Under the pieces are notes generated by a model, which saw nothing but the letters and a program-made list of their open reading frames with translations, was not told the origin of the DNA and made no database searches. Made by a program: the position numbers and the translations under genes. A DNA stretch of 64,000 nt from Trichomonas vaginalis G3. Taxonomy: Eukaryota; Parabasalia; Trichomonadida; Trichomonadidae. This document shows positions 57,911 through 64,000 of this stretch, piece by piece. Location of the stretch: positions 9,023,797 to 9,087,796 of the forward strand of contig NC_067204.1 of NCBI RefSeq assembly GCF_026262505.1. Reading direction: 5' to 3'. Position 1 is the stretch's first letter, and each line of letters opens with the position of its first letter.

Positions 57911-59209
57911 GGGTGTCCAAAGGTGCGTTTAGCACAGCGCTCTATATGAGACTATTAAAGGAGATATATGCTGATTATAAATATATAATAAAAAATATGA
58001 ATATATGTATATGATGAGTATGTTGTATTTTGGCGCCATGCCGGGATATAAAATGAATTTTGAGACAAGAGGCGGTTTCGCGGGAAATTTTGGCGGGATT
58101 TTTTTCATTTTTTTAATGAATCATAAAGAAAACATCCTCGCTCTTGCAAAAAAATGCAAAGACTGTAAAAAATCTACGAGACATTGGTAAAATGCTTCGG
58201 TATGGATGCTCCTAGCTATTCCACTGTAACGTATCATGTTAGGATGTATCACTTCATGAACAAAAAGGCGCCCATCATAAAAATTGACAAAAAATCGCCG
58301 GATCAAAGAAAAATCAAAGCAATTCTTCAAGCGCTAGATGAAGACCCAAGAGCATCACTCAGAAGGATAGAGGAGATGACAAAGATACCACGTACAACAG
58401 TCAGTTATTATCTGCACAATTATTTGAACTACATACTAGCGTATACACGTTGGGTTCCGCACAACCTTAATTCAGTTCAAAAAAAATCTAGAGTCCAATC
58501 TTCGAAAGAGCTCCTCTCTATATTGGGTGCGTATCAATCCAAGAAGTTTCGCTTTTTAGTAACAGGGGACGAGTCTTGGTTTCAATATGCAACAGAAGCC
58601 AAAATCATGTGGATCCCGAAGGATGAAAATCCGCAAACATTCCCGAAGAAAAAAATTGACACACCAATGATGATGTTGTCAGTTTTTTGGGGCGTGAATG
58701 GCATCATCGCAATTGATATTCTTCAAAAACCTAATACGATGAATGCTCAGTATCTATTTGACAATGTTCTTACTCAAATTATCAATTCTGATGTGTTTGA
58801 GAAATCCAAACAACAAAAACAAAAGTTTGCAATTCATTTTGATAATTCAAGAGTTCACAAAAGTCATAAGGTAATGAATTACTTGGTGGAAAACAATGTC
58901 AAAGTTGTTCCAAACCCAATTTATTCACCTGATATTGCACCCTCTGACTTTTATTTATTCGGCACGCTAAAAAAGAGAGCTGAAGGACGCAAATTCGCGA
59001 GTCCAGATGATCTTGAAAATTTTGTAAGAGAGCAATTTGAGCAATTTTCTCATGATGATTTAAAGCGTGTCTTTCAAGCCTGGATCGATCGCTGCGAACG
59101 CGTGATTGAATCCAATGGTGATTATATTTAAATAAACTTTATATATATGTAACTTGTTTATTTCTATTTGCAGTATTCAGGTTTGTGCTAAACACACCTT
59201 TGGACACCC
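57911..59209 (+). mobile_element. Mariner (Tc1/mariner, Tvmar1-like) transposon, 1299 bp
   Basis: 28-bp inverted repeats, left GGGTGTCCAAAGGTGCGTTT and right (reverse) GGGTGTCCAAAGGTGTGTTT, one mismatch, with TA on both sides as target duplication. Contains one transposase frame. Length and repeats match the trichomonad Tvmar1 type. Inserted in an ankyrin gene. Confidence 0.92.
58202..59131 (+). CDS. Mariner transposase (DD34D)
   Basis: 309 residues from the first ATG in frame (MDAPSYSTVTYHVRMYHFMN). A helix-turn-helix-like part (SLRRIEEMTKIPRTTVSYYL, about residues 45-70) precedes the catalytic core: VTGDESWFQY (D1), HFDNSRVHKS (D2) and YSPDIAPSDFYLFG (D3, 34 residues after D2). Upstream in other frames is MNHKENILALAKK and KNLRDIGKML, which look like the true N-terminus. 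The first DNA-binding helix is therefore probably lost by a frameshift near 58190, so this copy may be inactive or truncated. Confidence 0.88.
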   Translation: MDAPSYSTVTYHVRMYHFMNKKAPIIKIDKKSPDQRKIKAILQALDEDPRASLRRIEEMTKIPRTTVSYYLHNYLNYILAYTRWVPHNLNSVQKKSRVQSSKELLSILGAYQSKKFRFLVTGDESWFQYATEAKIMWIPKDENPQTFPKKKIDTPMMMLSVFWGVNGIIAIDILQKPNTMNAQYLFDNVLTQIINSDVFEKSKQQKQKFAIHFDNSRVHKSHKVMNYLVENNVKVVPNPIYSPDIAPSDFYLFGTLKKRAEGRKFASPDDLENFVREQFEQFSHDDLKRVFQAWIDRCERVIESNGDYI

Positions 59210-60137
59210 TATATTTTTCATTGATATTTGCACCATGTGATAAGAAATATTTGCAAAGAGATGAAATATTAAGCATCACTGATTGAAAAAAGCACATGTT
59301 AATATTATTTGTTTGATCGAAATGAACTAAAAAGGATTCAAGATTATTGAAAATTCCACAATATTCTATATCGATCCCCATATTGTACTCATTCTTCAAG
59401 AATGTAACAAAATCAATGTTGTGTGAAATAATTGCACATTTCATGCATGCTTCATTTGGTGTTTGATATTTCAAACATTCACTCATGATCTCTGGATTTC
59501 CTCCTAAAAATGAAAATTGTAGACATGTTTGAGTTATTTCTGGGTTAAATTTTGTTCTTAAAAATTTGAAACAATCAACTGCTCCGTGGTAACAACATAA
59601 TTCAAGTAATGAAAATTTAGTGTAATATGGAGGATATAAATCACTTTTAAGTTTTTGGTCTTTATCAAATCCTTCTCCTTCTGTGGATGAAATGAATCTT
59701 TTTAGATCGTTATACATAATTGCTCTGTAAATTGTATCTTCTTCATGAATATCAAGATTTTCAAATTTAGGGTTTTCAAAATTATCAGATTTGTTTAATT
59801 TAATTCCATATTCTTTATAAAACAGGAATTTTGGAACAGTGCAAGCATTGGGGATATCTCTGACTTGATAATCATCATAGATTTGTTTGATAAGAAATAA
59901 ATATGACTTTATAAAGCGATTATTATACGGAATGAAGTTTAAAATATCCATGATAATATCATGAGGATGGAATATCATTGAATCAATCAATTCTGTTTTG
60001 ATCATTTTGTAAATTGAGTTTAATTCTTCTTCTTTTTCCGTTTTTAGCTGATATAGTGCATTGCATGAATCTATATAGTATTTGCATATACTTCGTAATT
60101 CGATGAAGTTATTTGGATGGAAATCTTGAACAGACAT
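59210..60137 (-). pseudogene. Ankyrin/DUF3447 gene, 5' part (split by mariner)
   Basis: ATG at 60137 (MSVQDFHPNNFIELRSICKY). About 300 residues of the DUF3447-type N-terminal domain (LLELCCYHGAVDCFKFLRTK, LQFSFLGGNPEIMSECLKYQ, ISHNIDFVTFLKNEYNMGID), ending in the first ankyrin repeat (SSLCKYFLSHGANINEKY) where the mariner starts. After the insertion point the frame runs a few codons into the transposon. Confidence 0.85.
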
Positions 60138-60540
60138 TTAAAATTTTTAAGGGTTCCGACAGACCACTTATCTCCTCTCAATTTTCATCAACTTCATGGC
60201 ATCTTGTAGCCTCACATGATAGATGTCTTTCATTGCTACCATACACAATACGATAGTAATCCTTCATATAAAGATATACATATATGGTATGTGAATCTCA
60301 AAGCCACCATATTATCTTAAAGAGTTTTTTTTTCCCCCCCCCTCAATTTTTTTCATTTTTGATTGTACAAAAATACTTGGTAAAATGCCTCGAGTTGCAC
60401 CTAAAAAATTCGATTTTTTCGACTCAATGGAAATTATTTAACTCTGCTTCAACAAGCATATCATGTGATTTTTTGTCCGATTGAGTTGAATAAAGTTTGG
60501 TGATCTGTAGTGCGAAGATATATATTTACTACATTCCTTT

Positions 60541-60620
60541 AGGCCAAAAAAATCATATTTGATCAAATATGATTTCGGGCCTCAGGTGGCTTCGCTTGCC
60601 CTTCGGGCAAGCACGCCACC
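60541..60620. repeat. Compound hairpin H1
   Basis: Perfect palindrome AATCATATTTGATCAAATATGATT (two 12-base arms) inside AGGCC...GGCCT. Directly beside it is GGTGGC...GCTTGCCC-TTC-GGGCAAGC...GCCACC. Non-coding. Confidence 0.85.
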
Positions 60621-60831
60621 TTCGGCCAAATAAATAAATATATATATATTAATTATATGATATGATCTAATTCAAACTCTCATAAGTTTTTCGAAAATTA
60701 TATCGTCATTTGTTCGGAAAAGAATATGTGATGAATTCTGATTCTGAATGTATTGTAATAACCAAACATTAAGTTTTCCGTGAGTTTTTATGATTATTAA
60801 TTAATAAATTTTTTGAAATATTGAATTTTTT

Positions 60832-60865
60832 ACTATTTGGTTGGCGCTTGCGCCAACCAAATAGT
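60832..60865. repeat. Perfect hairpin H2
   Basis: ACTATTTGGTTGGCGC-TT-GCGCCAACCAAATAGT: a 16-bp stem with a two-base loop and no mismatch. Confidence 0.9.
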
Positions 60866-61023
60866 GAAGAATACTAACATATGTTTACTTAAAATATGAT
60901 TAAAATTTCTGAACGAAAACTATCTAAATTAAGCCATAAAAATTATAAATATAGTATGCTAATTTACTGTAAATTCATAATGTCAAAAGTTACTGTGTTG
61001 TCCTCTATTTAGACACTGTCTAA

Positions 61024-61053
61024 ATTTTATCGGCGCTTCGCGCCGATAGAATT
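61024..61053. repeat. Hairpin H3
   Basis: TATCGGCGC-TTC-GCGCCGATA with AATT arms outside. 9-bp perfect stem extended with one mismatch. Confidence 0.85.
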
Positions 61054-61165
61054 GACTGGACAAGGCTGTCATGCACCAGTGTGTTATAACAGATTGATTT
61101 TATTTGAAATTTCATAAATTTTATTTGAAATTTCATAAATTATAATAAATTTGATATTCAGAGAC

Positions 61166-61213
61166 GGCGCTACGCGCCTTTTAGCATTCTGGGCACGTAA
61201 GTGCCCAGAATGC
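61166..61213. repeat. Hairpin pair H4
   Basis: GGCGC-TAC-GCGCC, then GCATTCTGGGCAC-GTAA-GTGCCCAGAATGC (13-bp perfect stem). Confidence 0.88.
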
Positions 61214-61420
61214 AAGCTTGAGAAATTTGAATAATTTGTAATGTACATATTATCACAATTACATTCATCATATTAAAATTCAAAAATAATTTTTGAGTTT
61301 CAGATCTCCCTAATTTCCCATATAAATATATGTTTATTTTATTAAAAATAGAATGTCCAATTATTGATAAAAATCGATCCGCTTTTCTACTGGTCAAGCT
61401 GTATATATATAGAACCCATC

Positions 61421-61491
61421 CATGTAAACCTCGATGTCACTTTTGCGGCCGAGCGGAGCGAGGCCGCAAAAGTGACATCGAGGTTTACATG
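61421..61491. repeat. Long hairpin H5, 30-bp perfect stem
   Basis: CATGTAAACCTCGATGTCAC continuing TTTTGCGGCC, an 11-base loop GAGCGGAGCGA, then the exact reverse complement. About 117 bp before the ATG of the flavoprotein gene. Confidence 0.92.
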
Positions 61492-61599
61492 ATGGAAAAA
61501 AATAACGAATTTTTTAAAAGCACTAGAATATTATTACGAGCATATATATATTTTTTTGAAAACGATGATTGTAAAAATTCAATTAAAATTTTTATCAGT

Positions 61600-61607
61600 T
61601 CACTTTT
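61600..61607 (+). promoter_or_regulatory. Trichomonad initiator TCACTTTT
   Basis: TCACTT, a full match to TCA-pyrimidine-(T/A), ends right before the ATG at 61608. Typical spacing for trichomonad protein genes. Confidence 0.7.
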
Positions 61608-62273
61608 ATGCTTTCTTCACCACAAAAGTTTGCAGCAAATGTTCTCCTCTTCAATGCCAGTGCTAGAAATAGCGGCAACACCGTTACTATCCTCAAAGCT
61701 ATTAAGGAAGGTATTGAATCAGTCGGAAAAACTGCGGAAATTGTTCATTTAGACAAATTAAAGTTCAGTGGTTGCCAAGGATGCCTTCAATGCAAGAGAC
61801 CAAATGCTCCTGCTTCTTGTATCATTAGAGATGATGCCACAAAATACATTGATCAACTTAAGAATGTCGATGCTTTTGTTATTGGATCACCAGTTTACTT
61901 TGGAAACCTTACTGGACCATTTTATAGTTTCTATCAGCGTGCTTTATATTGCCATTTCAATTATTGTGCTGAAAAACGTTCAAAACTTACACGCCCAGTT
62001 AAGACTGGACTTGTATATACATGCGGTGCCCCACAAAATGCGTTTGAAAACATGTATGCTCCACAATTCCAACATAATAAAGATTATCATGAAATGGTAT
62101 TCAAAGGTAAGTGCCAAGTCCTTGTAAATCCATTCCAACTTCTCGCCAAAGATGTTTCAAAGTTATGGATTCCAAGTGACCCAACTGAGCTTAAGAAGAA
62201 ATGGTTTGCTGAACATCAGGAAGGTGTCTTAAAGCAAGCATTCGATATGGGTGTTAGTCTTGCTTCTGAATAA
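61608..62273 (+). CDS. NADPH-dependent FMN reductase / iron-sulfur flavoprotein
   Basis: 221 residues, flavodoxin-like fold. The FMN-phosphate loop is NASARNSGNTVTILKAI (about residues 16-32). A cysteine cluster, CQGCLQCKRPNAPASC (about 55-70, C-x2-C-x2-C-x8-C), is close to the compact 4Fe-4S motif of archaeal-type iron-sulfur flavoproteins (usually x4-7 in the last gap). GSPVYFGNLTGPFYSFYQR (about 93-111) is the second FMN-contact region. Trichomonads use such flavoproteins in the hydrogenosome to reduce oxygen, peroxide and nitro drugs. The start MLSSPQKFAAN is a little like a hydrogenosomal presequence, though short. Without a cluster it would be a WrbA-like reductase. The start is fixed by the initiator directly before it. 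Confidence 0.85.
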   Translation: MLSSPQKFAANVLLFNASARNSGNTVTILKAIKEGIESVGKTAEIVHLDKLKFSGCQGCLQCKRPNAPASCIIRDDATKYIDQLKNVDAFVIGSPVYFGNLTGPFYSFYQRALYCHFNYCAEKRSKLTRPVKTGLVYTCGAPQNAFENMYAPQFQHNKDYHEMVFKGKCQVLVNPFQLLAKDVSKLWIPSDPTELKKKWFAEHQEGVLKQAFDMGVSLASE

Positions 62274-62345
62274 AGAAAAATTGATTAATAACGAAATATA
62301 ATTTTTAAAAATACTTTTTTAAAAACTGCATTTAAATTGATCACA

Positions 62346-63170
62346 TCCACCACCACATCGGATAACGAGAATGATAGTATGAGGGAGGATGGCAACCTCG
62401 CAGTCAGGCCACCCCCGGTGATAAAGGTCGATAATGAGTTGGGACACCGATTCCCGGGCACCGTCCTCCAGATACAGATAAACAGACACTCTCCAATCTG
62501 GCCTACAAGTCCGGGCGACACTGGACTACGTCGACCGAGCGAAGAGCTTGCTTTCGGACGCCTTAGTGTTTCTCGTATACTACATCCTCGCGGACAAGCC
62601 TTATGAGACGCTCAGATGCACGGCCAAGACGAAGTTTCTTGGCACTGGGAATGGTGATGACGAAGACTCGTATCTTCGAGGTCGTGCGAAGCAACTTCTT
62701 CCACAATGATAATATGTTCTCGGTGTACTCGGACAACAAGACAAAGGTCGTCTCCAGGTGAATGGAGGCCCTAAAGTTTGTTGTTATCACTCACCTGTCC
62801 TCTGACATCCTCAGCGACAGGCTCACGAAGAAAAACCCGAAGAGTATTGTAAGATTCGTTCAGATCTGGGTCGATTTTAACATCATCAGCCCCCGAAGAA
62901 GTTCCCAATCGTGCCTTCGATGTCGGAAAAGAAGAAATAAAAACATTTGATTTTTTTATGATCTCACAAACGTCATCTCGATGCCCGGTGCGAGGACGCT
63001 CTTGATCGAGTCTAGTACGACCAAATTCTGGAATTATTCGTTCCCTCGAGGTAGAACAACTCGACGGAGTTTTTTGCATTCCTGTTGCCGGGGAACGTGA
63101 GTAGTATCGTATTGGCCGCTTTGAAGAACCCTGGACGAACAGGATGGCGAGGCATATGCTAAGATAAAGA
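62346..63170. other. GC-rich island of unknown origin
   Basis: About 0.8 kb whose base composition differs sharply from both sides (35 of 60 bases are G or C at 62401-62460, against 8 of 60 at 62281-62340). Short frames look coding-like on the plus strand, e.g. 62651-62761 (MVMTKTRIFEVVRSNFFHND) and one with LLSDALVFLVYYILADKPYE near 62540, but none is long. Probably a decayed foreign gene or transposon. No family recognised. Confidence 0.5.
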
Positions 63171-63598
63171 GGATATCATTATTGTATTTTTACACAATTA
63201 TTAAATTGTGGCTAAAAATCAAAATTGAGATAATAATCAGATAGTCATCATAAAATAACATCTATCCATTGTTTTTGATTTTGCTAAAAATCTCAAAAAG
63301 TCTTGCTTTTCAATTTTGATCGAAAAAAATAACAATTTTTGTGACAAAAATAAGAAAACTCATATTTTTTGGATTTTTTAAGGATTCTGGCTAACAAAGT
63401 AAAAATTCTCAATTTGTGACAACTTCATTCGTTGTCCGACTTTTTAAAAGATAAATGCCAAAAATTATAAAATTCTTTCTCAACAGAAGACATGAATTCT
63501 CCTTATAGAAGCATGGTTTAATGATGCAGAACTAATATCTAATAAACATTAAATAACAATATTAATTTTTTTTTATCAAAAAAACAAAAAATATTTTT
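63171..63598. other. Intergenic, no gene seen
   Basis: Strongly AT-rich, with runs of A and T. It contains the 3' flank of the minus-strand gene that follows. Confidence 0.6.
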
Positions 63599-64000
63599 TT
63601 ATTTATTCATTTTGAGTTCAGATGATTCTCCGTAGAGAGCAGATAGAGAAATCTTTGTGATAACAGCGATATTCATGTTGACAATATCCTTTGCGAGCAA
63701 ATCCTTGTGATCAGCGATTTCTGGTCTTCTACTTGTTCCCTTAATTAAGTGAACAATTTGACCAGTTTTTGTACTGATTTCCTTGAGTAATTCATCAACT
63801 TTCTTATCAGATTTCTCCTTAATATAATAAGGCAATTTTCCATTATCTCCCAACAACTGATCTCTATTGACAACTCTCAAAAGAACCTCTTCATCATTTT
63901 CAGGTTCTTCCAGTTCTGTTTCCAATACAACTCTGTGATTAAATTCAACTCTTTCGCCTGGAACAAAATCACGTGGAAATCCATTGACAGAATAAAAATA
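63599..64000 (-). CDS. C-terminal part of an unknown protein (runs off the window)
   Basis: The reverse frame is open from the right edge to the stop at 63599, about 133 residues, with no ATG needed. Contains FPRDFVPGERVEFNHRVVLE, an acidic link, DKKVDELLKEISTKTGQIVH, and a C-terminal VNMNIAVITKISLSALYGES. The mix is soluble, alpha/beta, without a motif I can name. The start lies outside the window. Confidence 0.6.
   Translation of the reverse strand, partial: YFYSVNGFPRDFVPGERVEFNHRVVLETELEEPENDEEVLLRVVNRDQLLGDNGKLPYYIKEKSDKKVDELLKEISTKTGQIVHLIKGTSRRPEIADHKDLLAKDIVNMNIAVITKISLSALYGESSELKMNK

Noticed and set aside
60541-60620. Compound hairpin as a bacterial intrinsic terminator
   Set aside because: No bacterial context and no adjacent T-run in the right place; kept instead as a hairpin of unknown role.
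62337-62606. 89-aa frame in the GC-rich island as a gene
   Set aside because: Short, no initiator, Pro/Arg-rich as expected from GC-rich non-coding sequence, and overlapped by other equally open frames.

Overview
The window looks like nuclear DNA of a parabasalid (trichomonad) protist. It is AT-rich and its genes show no visible introns. Several genes carry the trichomonad initiator (TCA, pyrimidine, T/A) a few bases before the ATG. It also holds a Tvmar1-like mariner, a DUF3447/ankyrin gene, a flavoprotein of the trichomonad iron-sulfur flavoprotein type, and two giant Maverick/Polinton elements, all typical of Trichomonas and Tritrichomonas. Species cannot be fixed from the sequence alone.

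Layout. 1-5.2 kb is host DNA: a large DOCK-like protein, the tRNA-editing deaminase subunit ADAT2 and tRNA-Val(CAC), followed by a 121-bp tandem array. At 5.9 kb a MULE-type transposase gene begins. It is split by Polinton E1 (6540-28817; ~0.92-0.97 kb inverted repeats, 5-bp target duplication AGCTC) and resumes at 28818. About 285 bp past its end lies a second, different element, Polinton E2 (29920-54737; ~70-bp inverted repeats capped by A/T runs). Together the two fill about three quarters of the window. 54.7-60.1 kb holds an ankyrin relic, a hairpin-bearing 121-bp satellite, and an ankyrin/DUF3447 gene split by a mariner transposon. 60.1-61.5 kb is a cluster of near-perfect hairpins, followed by a flavoprotein gene, a GC-rich island of unknown origin and the 3' end of a gene that runs off the right edge.

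Polintons. Both are treated as fossils. E1 carries a packaging ATPase, protein-primed DNA polymerase, integrase with chromodomain-like tail, capsid proteins, a phage-like fibre and a row of KilA-N genes. It has roughly ten breaks, but its end repeats are almost identical, so it looks young. E2 has the same core plus an SF3 helicase, a Dam-type adenine methyltransferase, an HNH domain and a compositionally distinct block. It has on the order of twenty breaks and looks older.

Most interesting: a dispersed palindromic element (GGTGARATYTCACC type) occurs eight times across both Polintons. Some copies swap both arms together (GGTTA..TAACC), so the palindrome rather than its sequence is kept. It travels with KilA-N genes. 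In E2 one KilA-N/palindrome block is flanked by 31-bp direct repeats exactly 1000 bp apart, the first being the tail of the packaging ATPase gene. This suggests a mobile KilA-N cassette living inside Polintons.
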